DNA of 64,000 nt, taken from the NCBI RefSeq assembly GCF_900115555.1, contig NZ_FOWX01000007.1, positions 1 to 64,000 on the forward strand, read 5' to 3'. The notes under the pieces are model-generated. The model was not told the origin of the DNA, made no database searches, and was given only the letters and a program-made list of their open reading frames with translations. Both the position numbers and the translations under genes were made by a program. The stretch's first letter is position 1. Every line of letters starts with the position of its first letter. Positions 32,894 to 43,915 of the stretch are shown here, in pieces. This DNA is from Pseudomonas borbori. Lineage in GTDB: Bacteria; Pseudomonadota; Gammaproteobacteria; Pseudomonadales; Pseudomonadaceae.

Positions 32894-34093
32894 TTAGCTT
32901 GAGCAAACTCGGGCAATTGCCTGTGCCAAGGCATCCAGCCGTTCGCTATCCAGGCCAGCGACGTTGGCCCGGCCGCTGCCGACCATATACACGCCGTATT
33001 GATCGCGCAGGCGCTGCACCTGCTGGGGCGACAAACCGGTGTAGGAGAACATTCCGCGTTGCTCGGCGATATGCGCGAAGCGCTCGGCCAGGCCGTAGGG
33101 GCGCAAGGCCTCGACCAGACCCAGGCGCAGGCCGGCGACCCGCTGGCGCATGGCCTCCAGTTCATCGCGCCACAGCTTTCTGAGTTCGCCGTCGTCGAGG
33201 ATAGTGGCGACCACCGCGGCGCCGTGGGCTGGTGGCGTCGACCACAGGTTGCGGGCAATGAAGGCCAGTTGGCTGCGCACATCCAGCAGTTTTTCCGCCT
33301 CGCTGGTGCAGACGATCAGGGCGCCGGTGCGCTCGCGGTAGAGGCCGAAGTTCTTCGAGCAGGAACTGGTGATCAACAGCTCGGACAGTTCGCTGGCGAA
33401 CAGGCGCACGGCCCAGGCGTCCTGTTCCAGCCCGTCGCCGAAGCCCTGGTAGGCGAAGTCGATCACCGGCAGCAGTTCGCGCGCCTTGATCACTTCCAGC
33501 ACGCGGCGCCAGTCGTCCTGAGCTAGGTCGAAGCCGGTGGGGTTATGGCAACAGGCGTGCAGCAGCACCACGTCGCCCTGGGGCAGGTGGCTGAGCGCGG
33601 CGATCATCGCCTCGACGTTGAGCCGGTTGTCGGCGCCGACATAGGGGTAATGGCCAACGCGCAGTCCGGCCTCGGCAAAAATGGTTTCATGGATTGGCCA
33701 GGTCGGATCGCTCAGCCAGATCCCGCGGCCGGGCAGGCAGTGGCCGATAAAGTCGGCGGCCAGCCGCAACGCACCGGTGCCACCGGGCGTCTGGCTGGCG
33801 GCCGCGCGCTGCTCGGCGAGCAAGGGGCTGGCGGCGCCGAGCACCAGCCTGGCCAGGTGGCTGCAGAACAAGGCATCGCCGTGGCCGCCGATATAGCTTT
33901 TAGTGGTTTCGCTGTCGACCAGGCGCTGCTCGGCCAGCTTGACCGCCCGCGGGATCGGCGTCAGGCCCTGGGCGTCCTTGTACACGCCGACACCCAGGTC
34001 GAGCTTGGCCGGGTTGCGGTCGCTGCGATAGGCCTCCATCAGGCCGAGAATCGGGTCGCCGGGCACCCGGGCGATCTGGGCGAAATGACTCAC
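32894..34093 (-). CDS. phhC: Aromatic amino acid aminotransferase PhhC
   Basis: PLP enzyme of 399 residues, aspartate-aminotransferase fold type I (TyrB-like). The PLP lysine is in [17 protein letters not shown], with the upstream [11 protein letters not shown] and [12 protein letters not shown] cofactor contacts. It starts with GTG at 34093, overlapping the phhB stop as GTGA, which implies coupled translation. In pseudomonads PhhC transaminates tyrosine formed by PhhA, feeding the homogentisate route. Last gene of phhABC. Confidence 0.92.
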   Translation of the reverse strand: MSHFAQIARVPGDPILGLMEAYRSDRNPAKLDLGVGVYKDAQGLTPIPRAVKLAEQRLVDSETTKSYIGGHGDALFCSHLARLVLGAASPLLAEQRAAASQTPGGTGALRLAADFIGHCLPGRGIWLSDPTWPIHETIFAEAGLRVGHYPYVGADNRLNVEAMIAALSHLPQGDVVLLHACCHNPTGFDLAQDDWRRVLEVIKARELLPVIDFAYQGFGDGLEQDAWAVRLFASELSELLITSSCSKNFGLYRERTGALIVCTSEAEKLLDVRSQLAFIARNLWSTPPAHGAAVVATILDDGELRKLWRDELEAMRQRVAGLRLGLVEALRPYGLAERFAHIAEQRGMFSYTGLSPQQVQRLRDQYGVYMVGSGRANVAGLDSERLDALAQAIARVCSS

Positions 34094-34443
34094 TTGCGGC
34101 CCTCGGCGCCGGCAGCGAGCACATCGGTGCGCGCGGCCATGATGAAGTCGTTGCGGTGCAGACCGCGCATCTCGTGGCTCCACCAGGTCACGGTGACCTT
34201 GCCCCACTCGGTGAGCAGGGCCGGGTGGTGGCCGACTTCCTCGGCGATGGCGCCGACCGCGTTGGTGAAGGCCAGGGCGTGGCGGAAGTTCTTGAACTGG
34301 AACACCCGCTCCAGCTCCATGTGGTCGTCACGCACTTCGATGTTCCAGTCCGGGATCTCGCGGATCAGCTCGGCCAACTCCTCATCCGAGACTTTCGGGG
34401 CGTCGGCGCGGCAGGCTTCGCATTGGGCTTGGGCAAGGCTCAT
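34090..34443 (-). CDS. phhB: Pterin-4a-carbinolamine dehydratase PhhB
   Basis: Protein of 117 residues of the PCD/DCoH family. The active-site pattern is clear: the central helix ends [20 protein letters not shown] with the paired histidines, and a third catalytic His lies in [10 protein letters not shown]. It regenerates the tetrahydropterin cofactor oxidised by PhhA. ATG at 34443 follows TGGAGAA. Lies between phhA (104 bases upstream) and phhC (overlapping). Confidence 0.94.
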   Translation of the reverse strand: MSLAQAQCEACRADAPKVSDEELAELIREIPDWNIEVRDDHMELERVFQFKNFRHALAFTNAVGAIAEEVGHHPALLTEWGKVTVTWWSHEMRGLHRNDFIMAARTDVLAAGAEGRK

Positions 34444-34547
34444 AGGGATTCTCCAGGGCAATGGGTTTACTAAGCGTAGGGAGGGGAAACCGCGAAGCGT
34501 TATCCACCCCTCGGGGTAATGGTGAATAAGCTGCACGTGGGTTTTCC

Positions 34548-35333
34548 CTACGCGGCTTTCGGCGGAAATTTCGGTGCGTGCAGGCCCATCTGCATGGCCT
34601 GGTGGACCATGCCCATGATGTCCTGCTGGGCCAGTTCGAACAGATGCTTGAGTTCCGGCAAGACGTAGTACAGCGGTTGCAGGATGTCGATGCGGTAAGG
34701 CGTGCGCATGGCCTCGATCGGATCGAATGGCAGGTGCTCGGGCTCTCCGGACAGGCTATAGACGGTCTCTTTCGGCGAGGAGAGGATGCCGCCGCCATAG
34801 ATCCTGCGACCCTGGCTGGTGTCGACCAAGCCGAACTCGATGGTCAGCCAGTACAGGCGCGCCAGGTACACACGCTCCTCCTTCGTGGCCTTGAGGCCGA
34901 GCGTGCCGTAGGTGTGGGTGAACTCGGCGAACCAGGGGTTGGTCAGCAACGGACAGTGGCCGAAGATCTCGTGAAAGATGTCCGGCTCCTGCAGGTAGTC
35001 CAGTTCCTCGGGGCTGCGGATAAAGGTGGCCACCGGGAATTGCCGGCTGGCCAGCAGTTCGAAAAAGGTCTGGAAGGGGATCAGCGCCGGCACCCGGGCG
35101 ACGCGCCAGCCGGTGGCTTTGTGCAACACCCGGTTCACTTCATCGAGTTGGGGAATACGCTCATGGGGCAGGCCGAGCTGTTCGATGCCGTCCAGATACT
35201 CCTGGCAGGCGCGACCGTCGACCACCTTGAGTTGCCGGGTGATCAGAGTGTTCCACACCTGATGCTCGGCTTCGCCGTAGTGGATAAAACCACTTGCATC
35301 CGGTTGCCGAGCCACATACTGCGTGCTCTTCAT
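34548..35333 (-). CDS. phhA: Phenylalanine 4-monooxygenase PhhA
   Basis: Iron- and tetrahydropterin-dependent hydroxylase of 261 residues, the usual bacterial length lacking the regulatory domain of animal enzymes. The iron ligands are the two histidines in [15 protein letters not shown] and a glutamate in YWLTIEFGL. It converts phenylalanine to tyrosine. AGGAGG lies 6 bases before the ATG. First gene of phhABC, divergent from the regulator phhR across 254 bases containing a PhhR/TyrR-type box. Confidence 0.96.
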   Translation of the reverse strand: MKSTQYVARQPDASGFIHYGEAEHQVWNTLITRQLKVVDGRACQEYLDGIEQLGLPHERIPQLDEVNRVLHKATGWRVARVPALIPFQTFFELLASRQFPVATFIRSPEELDYLQEPDIFHEIFGHCPLLTNPWFAEFTHTYGTLGLKATKEERVYLARLYWLTIEFGLVDTSQGRRIYGGGILSSPKETVYSLSGEPEHLPFDPIEAMRTPYRIDILQPLYYVLPELKHLFELAQQDIMGMVHQAMQMGLHAPKFPPKAA

Positions 35334-35443
35334 TGCTGCCTCCTGCTGGGGCCATTGTTGTTGTGTTGGACTATGGATAACCCAGGTTGCGTGGTTGCGC
35401 AGCGCTGAAAGTGGCCGTGTGCTAGGGGGAAGGGCGGGTATTT

Positions 35444-35461
35444 CGTAAAGAAAAGGTTACG
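35444..35461. promoter_or_regulatory. PhhR/TyrR-type operator
   Basis: CGTAAA GAAAAG GTTACG is an imperfect palindrome fitting the TyrR box TGTAAA-N6-TTTACA with the same spacing. It lies about 110 bases upstream of phhA and 127 upstream of phhR, in the divergent promoter region. Confidence 0.7.
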
Positions 35462-35587
35462 TTGGCGTCGGTGCGGCCAAGTATCGTCTTGCTGCCGAGC
35501 TGGCCTGTCACATATTCTTGACGAAAAATAAGGCGGGCCCGTCGATTTTCGAGGCACTGCCGACCAGAGAATGTGCCGAGGCCTGCC

Positions 35588-37141
35588 ATGCGTATCAAGA
35601 TTCACTGCCAGAACCGGATCGGCATTCTGCGCGACATCCTCAACCTGCTGGTCGATTACGGTATCAACGTCGCCCGCGGCGAGGTCGGTGGCGAGCAGGG
35701 CAACGCCATCTATATGCTCTGCCCCAACCTGATCAACCTGCAATTTCAAGCCCTGCGGCCGAAGCTGGAGGCGATCCCCGGGGTGTTCGGGGTCAAGCGG
35801 GTCGGCCTGATGCCCAGCGAACGCCGCCATCTGGAGTTGAACGCCTTGCTCGGCGCCCTGGAGTTTCCGGTGTTGTCGATCGACATGGGCGGTTCGATAG
35901 TGGCGGCCAATCGCGCCGCCGCGCAGTTGCTTGGCGTGCGCGTCGACGAGGTGCCGGGCATCCCGCTGTCGCGTTACGCCGAAGATTTCGACCTGCCGGA
36001 ACTGGTCCGCGCCAACAAGTCGCGGATCAACGGCCTGCGGGTCAAGGTCAAGGGCGATGTGTTCCTCGCCGATATCGCGCCGCTGCAGACCGAGCACGAC
36101 GAGAGCGATGCCCTGGCCGGCGCTGTGCTTACCTTGCACCGCGCCGACCGGGTCGGCGAGCGCATCTACCATGTGCGCAAGCAGGAGCTGCGCGGCTTCG
36201 ACAGCATCTTCCAGAGCTCGAAAGTCATGGCCGCCGTGGTGCGCGAGGCGCGGCGCATGGCGCCGCTGGATGCGCCGCTGCTGATCGAGGGTGAGACCGG
36301 CACCGGCAAGGAGCTGCTGGCGCGCGCCTGCCACCTGGCCAGCCCGCGCGGCCAGTCGCCGTTCATGGCGCTGAACTGCGCCGGGTTGCCGGAATCCATG
36401 GCCGAGACCGAGCTGTTCGGCTACGGCCCCGGCGCCTTTGAGGGCGCACGCCCGGAAGGCAAGCTCGGCCTGCTGGAATTGACTGCCGGCGGCACCCTGT
36501 TCCTCGACGGCGTCGGCGAGATGAGCCCGCGCCTGCAGGCCAAGCTGCTGCGCTTCCTGCAGGACGGCTGCTTCCGCCGGGTCGGCAGCGACGAGGAGGT
36601 GTACCTGGACGTGCGGGTGATCTGCGCCACCCAGGTCGACCTGTCCGAGCTGTGCGCCAAGGGCGAGTTCCGCCAGGACCTCTACCATCGGCTCAACGTG
36701 CTGAGCCTGCATATCCCGCCGTTACGCGAGTGCCTGGACGGGCTGGCGCCGCTGGTCGAGCACTTCCTCGACTCGGCCAGCCGGCAGATCGGCTGCCCGC
36801 TGCCCAAGCTGGCGCCGCAGGTGCTGGACAAACTCGGCCACTACCACTGGCCGGGCAACGTGCGCCAGCTGGAAAACGTGCTGTTCCAGGCCGTGTCGCT
36901 GTGCGAGGGCGGCACGGTCAAGCTCGAACACATCCGCCTGCCGGACTACGGCGCGCCGCAGCCGCTCGGAGAGTTCTCGCTGGAGGGCGGCCTGGACGAC
37001 ATCCTTGGGCGCTTCGAGAAGGCGGTGCTGGAGCGCCTGTATCACGAGCATCCGAGCAGCCGGCAACTGGCCAAGCGCCTCGGCGTGTCGCACACCACCA
37101 TCGCCAACAAGCTGCGCCAGCATGGGCTGGGAAAGGAATAA
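35588..37141 (+). CDS. phhR: Aromatic amino acid regulator PhhR (TyrR family)
   Basis: Regulator of 517 residues with an ACT domain (1 to about 70), a PAS domain (about 78-190), an AAA+ domain (about 205-430: ETGTGKELLARACH Walker A, LFLDGVGEMSP Walker B) and a C-terminal Fis-like helix-turn-helix (SRQLAKRLGVSHTTIANKLR). The L1 loop reads GPGAFEGARPEG where sigma-54 activators have GAFTGA, so it probably works at sigma-70 promoters as TyrR does. It would bind phenylalanine or tyrosine and activate the divergent phhABC. ATG at 35588 begins MRIKIHC as in known PhhR; an ATG 15 bases earlier lacks support. Confidence 0.93.
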   Translation: MRIKIHCQNRIGILRDILNLLVDYGINVARGEVGGEQGNAIYMLCPNLINLQFQALRPKLEAIPGVFGVKRVGLMPSERRHLELNALLGALEFPVLSIDMGGSIVAANRAAAQLLGVRVDEVPGIPLSRYAEDFDLPELVRANKSRINGLRVKVKGDVFLADIAPLQTEHDESDALAGAVLTLHRADRVGERIYHVRKQELRGFDSIFQSSKVMAAVVREARRMAPLDAPLLIEGETGTGKELLARACHLASPRGQSPFMALNCAGLPESMAETELFGYGPGAFEGARPEGKLGLLELTAGGTLFLDGVGEMSPRLQAKLLRFLQDGCFRRVGSDEEVYLDVRVICATQVDLSELCAKGEFRQDLYHRLNVLSLHIPPLRECLDGLAPLVEHFLDSASRQIGCPLPKLAPQVLDKLGHYHWPGNVRQLENVLFQAVSLCEGGTVKLEHIRLPDYGAPQPLGEFSLEGGLDDILGRFEKAVLERLYHEHPSSRQLAKRLGVSHTTIANKLRQHGLGKE

Positions 37142-37155
37142 AGGATTATCTTCGC

Positions 37156-37184
37156 GTAGGAGCGGGGGGACGCCTAGTTCCTAC
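37156..37184. repeat. Truncated pseudomonad REP
   Basis: GTAGGAGC, then GGGGGACGCCTAGTTCCTAC, shares its interior with the repeat at 18588 but lacks the inner palindrome. It begins 15 bases after the phhR stop. Confidence 0.5.
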
Positions 37185-37293
37185 AAGTGAGGCCCGCGAC
37201 TGTCCTACGACCTTGGTGCAATTGCTGACGCGCGTGGCGGAGAGCGAGACTGGTTGTGTTCGGATCCTGCGTGATTTGGATGCAAGCGTTTCT

Positions 37294-37344
37294 CCATTCC
37301 GTTTCGGAATGGCTGGGTAGGCGGCCTTTGGGTCGCCTTTTTTT
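37294..37344 (+). terminator. Tandem hairpins with T-tract after phhR
   Basis: A perfect CCATTCC/GGAATGG hairpin (37294-37312) is followed by AGGCG/CGCCT arms (37319-37338) and a run of seven T. It terminates rightward transcripts before acs. Confidence 0.8.
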
Positions 37345-37646
37345 CGCCTGCAAGCTACCCCGTCGAGCGTTTTGACGGAAGGTCAGCGCCCAGGTTGCAA
37401 CGGCGCCTGGCGGTTGCTCGTGCAGCTGCTTTACTTGAGTCGCCTACTGTGGCTGCCTTCAGGTACCCGCCGCTGACCCCCGAAACTTTCACGGCCGCCG
37501 AGGCATGCTTGCAGCGCCTTTGCGGGCCGTCAGCAGTGCAAGACCATGGTTGTAGAGCGGTAATACCATGGTCGAATGGCCCAAGTAGGGGTATCTGGTT
37601 ACAAAATGCCCCATAGAAAAACAACTACCCATCGAGGTCTATCCAT

Positions 37647-39602
<1,956 letters not shown>

Positions 39603-39620
39603 CCGGCACCGGCAAACCGC

Positions 39621-39662
39621 GCCCCGCCTCGGCTACCAACCGAGGCGGGGCGTTATCGTTTG
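39621..39662 (+). terminator. Intrinsic terminator of acs
   Basis: Perfect 13-bp GC-rich stem (39621-39633 with 39641-39653, loop of 7) followed by TTATCGTTT, 18 bases after the acs stop. Confidence 0.85.
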
Positions 39663-39701
39663 TGGGGATGAGTAAAAGATCCGCGTAGGAGGACAACAGC
39701 T

Positions 39702-39955
39702 GCGCTGTCGCGCAGCAAGCTGAGGGTAATTGTGCCTGTCGGCTTGTGGTACCTGAAGGAGGGGGCGGGCGGCGTTCCGCTTTAGCTGCGATGTTTTTTG
39801 TAGGAACTCGAAAGCTTTCGCGGCTAAAGCCCCTCCCACAAGAAAGGTCATAATCCATGAAATCAATGACATATAGGTTGTTTGATAAGTGATCCCCCGT
39901 CGTCCAGACGCCGCGCTGTCGCGCAGCAAACTGGGGGCAATTGCGTCTATCGGCT
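39702..39955. repeat. Imperfect 43-base direct repeats and a REP in the acs-aotJ gap
   Basis: Copies at 39702-39744 and 39913-39955 match at about 37 of 43 bases, each containing GCGCTGTCGCGCAGCAA. Between them, 39797-39842 is a pseudomonad REP (TTGTAGGAAC to TCCCACAAG, with GCTTTCGCGGCTAAAGCC inside). No gene is seen in 39603-40392. Confidence 0.65.
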
Positions 39956-40205
39956 CCTGCAGGTCCGACACTGTCACCGGGTCGGTAACGGCGCGCACGT
40001 TTTTGGGCGGCAGGGAAACACTTTGCGTCGATTTTCTGTGTCCTGGATAAACTGGAATGCCCTGCAAGGCCCGTAAGTAAAAGCTTTCGCAAGATATGGC
40101 GCGCTAATTGCGTTATTGATCGGTTACCTCTCTATCCTGTCTCGGCATGTTTGCCGGAGGCTGTCAACATGTCCGCGGCACCCGTCCGGGCCTTTTGTAA
40201 TTACT

Positions 40206-40256
40206 TGTCGCATTGAAGAAATATCGACTTTCGCCCTGTCGCTAGAATGCCGCACA
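40206..40256 (+). promoter_or_regulatory. Putative ArgR operator before aotJ
   Basis: TGTCGC at 40206-40211 is followed after 8 bases by AA, fitting the pseudomonad ArgR half-site TGTCGC-N8-AA. A second TGTCGC begins 31 bases later (40237). Tandem half-sites in direct orientation are how this AraC-type ArgR binds. Confidence 0.6.
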
Positions 40257-40392
40257 CCCGGCCGGAACTGCTGGTCTCTGCCTGTTAGCCAGCAAAGACG
40301 GCGACGTTCTCTACAATTTGTCCATGGCTGGATGCATGTGCGCTCACAGATTACTGCCAGCCGCATCCATTCCCATTCGAAGGAGTCACAAG

Positions 40393-41172
40393 ATGAAGAA
40401 GATTGCCCTTCTCGGCGCACTGGCGCTATCCATGCTGTCGCCGCTGGCCATGGCTGATGACAGCAAGCCCCTGCGCATCGGTATCGAAGCGGCTTACCCG
40501 CCGTTCGCCTACAAGACTCCCGACGGCGCTATCACCGGCTTCGACTACGACATCGGCAATGCCCTGTGCGAAGAGATGCAGGTCAAGTGCCAGTGGATCG
40601 AGCAGGAGTTCGATGGCCTGATCCCGGCGCTGAAAGTGCGCAAGTTCGACGCGGTGCTGTCGTCGATGTCGATCACCGAGGACCGCAAAAAATCCGTGGA
40701 CTTCACTGGCAAGTACTACGCCACTCCGGCCAAGTTGGCGATGAAGGCCGGCACTGTGATCAAGGATCCGCTGGTCGACCTCAAGGGTAAGAAAGTCGGC
40801 GTGCAGCGCTCTTCGGTGTATGACCGCTACGCCACCGACGTGCTCGCTCCGGCCGGCGTCGAAGTGGTGCGCTATGGCTCGCAGAACGAGATCTTCCTCG
40901 ACCTGACCGCCGGCCGTCTGGACGCCACCCTGGCCGATTCGGTGAACATCGACGATGGTTTTCTCAAGGCCGATGCCGGCAAGGGGTTTGCTTTCACCGG
41001 TCCCGATTTCACCGATGTCAAGTATTTCGGTGAGGGCCAGGGCATTGCCGTGCGCAAGGGCGACACGGCGCTCGCCGACAAGTTCAGCGCAGCCATTATG
41101 GCGATCCGCGCCAACGGCAAGTACAAGCAAGTGCAGGACAAGTACTTCAGCTTCGACGTCTACGGCGACTGA
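40393..41172 (+). CDS. aotJ: Arginine/ornithine-binding protein AotJ
   Basis: Periplasmic binding protein of 259 residues with signal peptide to about residue 21 (SPLAMA). The family 3 amino-acid-binding signature is [18 protein letters not shown], and the N-terminal [19 protein letters not shown] is typical of ArtJ/HisJ/AotJ proteins. It captures arginine and ornithine for AotQMP. AGGAGT precedes the ATG. First gene of aotJQMOP-argR, with a probable ArgR site upstream, matching the P. aeruginosa operon, which is arginine-induced through ArgR. Confidence 0.95.
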   Translation: MKKIALLGALALSMLSPLAMADDSKPLRIGIEAAYPPFAYKTPDGAITGFDYDIGNALCEEMQVKCQWIEQEFDGLIPALKVRKFDAVLSSMSITEDRKKSVDFTGKYYATPAKLAMKAGTVIKDPLVDLKGKKVGVQRSSVYDRYATDVLAPAGVEVVRYGSQNEIFLDLTAGRLDATLADSVNIDDGFLKADAGKGFAFTGPDFTDVKYFGEGQGIAVRKGDTALADKFSAAIMAIRANGKYKQVQDKYFSFDVYGD

Positions 41173-41289
41173 CTGCTGGCAGGCAAGTACTTATCTCCGA
41201 GAGTGGCGGCAGCAGGCGGATAGCGCGCTTGCGCCACTTTTCCGTTGTGCTCCTCGGCGCCGCCCGGCGCCTGCATGAGGTACTTGAGC

Positions 41290-41979
41290 ATGCTTGACGG
41301 CTACGGCTCGACCATTCTCGAAGGCGCCTGGCTCACCCTGATGCTGGCCCTGTCATCCGTGGCGGTGGCGATTTTTCTAGGCCTGGTCGGTGCGGCATTC
41401 CGTCTGTCGCCGGTCAGGTGGCTGGCGCTTCTGGGTGAAACCTACGCCACCGTGATTCGTGGCATTCCCGACCTGGTGCTGATCCTGCTGATTTTCTATG
41501 GCGGCCAGGACCTGGTGAATCGGCTGGCGCCGCTGCTGGGTTATGACGAATACATCGATATTAATCCGTTTATCGCCGGCGTCTTCACCATGGGCTTCAT
41601 CTTCGGCGCCTACCTGTCGGAGACCTTTCGCGGTGCCTTCATGGCCATTCCCAAAGGCCAGAGCGAGGCGGGCGCGGCCTACGGCATGAGTGGCAGCAAG
41701 GTGTTCTTTCGCATCCTGGTGCCGCAGATGATCCGTTTCGCCATCCCCGGCTTCACCAACAACTGGCTGGTGCTGACCAAGGCCACCGCGTTGATTTCCG
41801 TGGTGGGCCTGCAGGACATGATGTTCAAGGCGAAAAGCGCAGCCGATGCCACCCGTGAGCCGTTTACCTTTTACCTGGCGGTCGGCGCCCTCTATCTGGT
41901 GCTGACCAGCGTGTCCCTGCTGGCGCTGCGCTATGTAGAAAAGCGCTACTCGGTCGGCAGCAAGGCCGCCGATCTGTGA
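41290..41979 (+). CDS. aotQ: Arginine/ornithine ABC permease AotQ
   Basis: HisQ-type inner-membrane permease of 229 residues from the ATG at 41290, which has GAGGT about 8 bases upstream; an ATG at 41275 would add five residues and covers that site. Five membrane helices and the EAA loop (GQSEAGAAYGMSGSKVFFRI) that docks on the AotP ATPase are seen. With AotM it forms the channel. 117 bases after aotJ and 16 before aotM. Confidence 0.94.
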   Translation: MLDGYGSTILEGAWLTLMLALSSVAVAIFLGLVGAAFRLSPVRWLALLGETYATVIRGIPDLVLILLIFYGGQDLVNRLAPLLGYDEYIDINPFIAGVFTMGFIFGAYLSETFRGAFMAIPKGQSEAGAAYGMSGSKVFFRILVPQMIRFAIPGFTNNWLVLTKATALISVVGLQDMMFKAKSAADATREPFTFYLAVGALYLVLTSVSLLALRYVEKRYSVGSKAADL

Positions 41980-41995
41980 GCATGGGAGCGAACGC

Positions 41996-42694
41996 ATGAT
42001 CTTCGACTACAACGTGATCTGGGAAAACCTGCCGCTGTACTTCGGTGGCGTACTGGTGACCCTCAAGCTGCTCCTGATTTCCCTGGCCTTCGGCCTGGCG
42101 CTGGCGATTCCGCTGGGGTTGATGCGGGTGTCCAAGTCGCCGTTGCTGAATTTTCCGGCCTGGCTCTACACCTATGTGATCCGCGGCACGCCGATGCTGG
42201 TGCAGTTGTTCCTGATCTACTACGGCCTGGCCCAGTTCGACGTGGTGCGTGAGAGCTTCCTCTGGCCGTATTTTTCCAGCGCGACTTTCTGTGCCTGCCT
42301 GGCGTTCGGCATCAACACCAGTGCCTACAGTGCGGAAATCCTTGCCGGCAGCCTCAAGTCGACCGCCCATGGCGAGATCGAGGCGGCCAAGGCCATGGGC
42401 ATGTCGCGAGCCAAGCTGTACCGGCGCATTCTCCTGCCTTCGGCATTGCGCCGGGCGCTGCCGCAGTACAGCAACGAGGTGATCATGATGCTGCACACCA
42501 CCAGCCTGGCGTCGATCGTTACCCTGATCGACATCACCGGTGCGGCCCGCACCGTCAGCTCCCAGCATTACCTGCCGTTCGAGGCGTTCATCACCGCCGG
42601 GCTGTTCTACCTGTGCCTGACCTTCGTCCTGGTGCGCCTGTTCAAGCACGCCGAGCGCCGCTGGCTGGCTTATCTGGCGCCGCGCAAGGCATGA
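41996..42694 (+). CDS. aotM: Arginine/ornithine ABC permease AotM
   Basis: HisM-type permease of 232 residues, partner of AotQ. Helices and EAA loop (HGEIEAAKAMGMSRAKLYRRI) are intact. The N-terminal YFGGVLVTLKLLLISLAFGL is the first membrane segment. The start follows TGGGAGCG. Its stop codon runs directly into a palindromic repeat (42695-42775) that separates it from aotO. Confidence 0.94.
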   Translation: MIFDYNVIWENLPLYFGGVLVTLKLLLISLAFGLALAIPLGLMRVSKSPLLNFPAWLYTYVIRGTPMLVQLFLIYYGLAQFDVVRESFLWPYFSSATFCACLAFGINTSAYSAEILAGSLKSTAHGEIEAAKAMGMSRAKLYRRILLPSALRRALPQYSNEVIMMLHTTSLASIVTLIDITGAARTVSSQHYLPFEAFITAGLFYLCLTFVLVRLFKHAERRWLAYLAPRKA

Positions 42695-42775
42695 AGCTTG
42701 TGGAAAAACTCCCGCCTACTGCGAACGCCTGGAGGCAGCCTCGCGACGGCGCTCGATATTTTCACAATCTCTGAG
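42695..42775 (+). repeat. Stop-anchored palindromic element inside the aot operon
   Basis: Begins on the base after the aotM TGA: AGCTTGTGGAAAAACTCCCG, ending GGCGCTCGATATTTTCACAA then TCTCTGAG. The ends form an inverted repeat around a GC-rich middle. The GAGGAGG just after it is the aotO ribosome site. Confidence 0.75.
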
Positions 42776-42784
42776 GAGGCGAAT

Positions 42785-43897
42785 ATGCAACGGATCGATC
42801 ATGTGTTGCCCTGGACCTGCCCCGGCACGGAGCGGCGTCTAAGCGTATTTCGCTTTGGCAATGGCCCGTGCAAGGCCTATATCCAGGCATCCCTGCATGC
42901 CGATGAGCTGCCGGGCATGCGGGTCGCCGTGGAGCTCAAGCGGCGCCTGCGCGAACTCGAAGCCCAGGGCCGCCTGAGCGGCGTCATCGAACTGGTGCCG
43001 GTGGCCAATCCGATCGGCCTGGGGCAGTTGTTTCAGGCGACCCAGCAGGGCCGTTTCGAGTTCGCCAGCGGCAAGAATTTCAACCGCGACTTCTTCGCCC
43101 TGGCCGAGGCCATTGCCCCGGCCCTGCAAGGCTGCCTGGGCGAGGATGGGCCGGCCAATGTGCGCCTGATCCGCGCGGCGATGCTGGCCGCACTGGAGGT
43201 GCTGCCGGCGCCGACGTCCGAGTTGCAGGCCTTGCAGCGCCTGTTGCTCAAACACGCCTGCGATGCCGATGTGGTGCTGGATCTGCACTGCGACTTCGAG
43301 GCGCTGGTGCATCTGTACACCCTGCCGCAGCAATGGGCGCAGTTGCGCCCGCTGGCCGCCCGTCTGCAGGCCGGCGCGGTACTGACGACCGAGGACGGCG
43401 GCGGCAGTTCGTTCGACGAGTCCTGCTCGCTACCCTGGCTGCGCCTGGCTCGGTATTTCCCCGAGGCAGCTATCCCGCTGGCGTGCCTGGCCGCCACTGT
43501 CGAGCTGGGTGGCATGGCCGATACCGGCAAGGAGCAGGCCGCAGTCAGTGCCGAGAGTATTCTGGCGTTTCTCGCCGAACAGGGGCTGATCGCCGGCGAT
43601 TGGCCGGTAGCGCCCGAAGACTGCTGCGAGGCCACGCCATTCGAGGGCGCCGAATATGCCTGCGCGCCGCATGCCGGAGTTGTGAGTTTTCTGCAACCGG
43701 TGGGTGCGCGGGTCAAGGCCGGCGACCCGCTGTTCGAGGTGATCGATCCGCTCAGCGATCGCCACAGCACCGTGTTGGCCTCGACCGACGGTGTGCTCTA
43801 TGCGCGTGAACGGATGCGTTTTGCCCAGCCCGGCCTGTGGCTGGCCAAGGTCGCCGGTCGTACCCCTATTCGCCAGGGTCGCTTGCTCAGCGACTGA
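42785..43897 (+). CDS. aotO: AotO, succinylglutamate desuccinylase/aspartoacylase-family protein
   Basis: Protein of 370 residues of the zinc amidohydrolase M14-like family. Zinc-site signatures: QASLHADELPGMRVAVEL (His and Glu), NFNRDFF (substrate Arg/Asn) and VVLDLHCDFEALVHL (His). The C-terminal part folds like a short barrel sandwich (HAGVVSFLQPVGARVKAGDP). It lies in the arginine uptake operon as in P. aeruginosa, where its reaction is undefined; desuccinylation or deacylation of an arginine derivative is an inference. GAGGAGG precedes the ATG and abuts the repeat at 42695. Confidence 0.85.
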   Translation: MQRIDHVLPWTCPGTERRLSVFRFGNGPCKAYIQASLHADELPGMRVAVELKRRLRELEAQGRLSGVIELVPVANPIGLGQLFQATQQGRFEFASGKNFNRDFFALAEAIAPALQGCLGEDGPANVRLIRAAMLAALEVLPAPTSELQALQRLLLKHACDADVVLDLHCDFEALVHLYTLPQQWAQLRPLAARLQAGAVLTTEDGGGSSFDESCSLPWLRLARYFPEAAIPLACLAATVELGGMADTGKEQAAVSAESILAFLAEQGLIAGDWPVAPEDCCEATPFEGAEYACAPHAGVVSFLQPVGARVKAGDPLFEVIDPLSDRHSTVLASTDGVLYARERMRFAQPGLWLAKVAGRTPIRQGRLLSD

Positions 43898-43915
43898 TTC
43901 AAGAGAGTGGAAACC

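Noticed and set aside
35334..35587. Possible sigma-54 promoter for phhA
   Set aside because: No GG-N10-GC pair in a credible context was found; the TyrR-type box is the only clear element.
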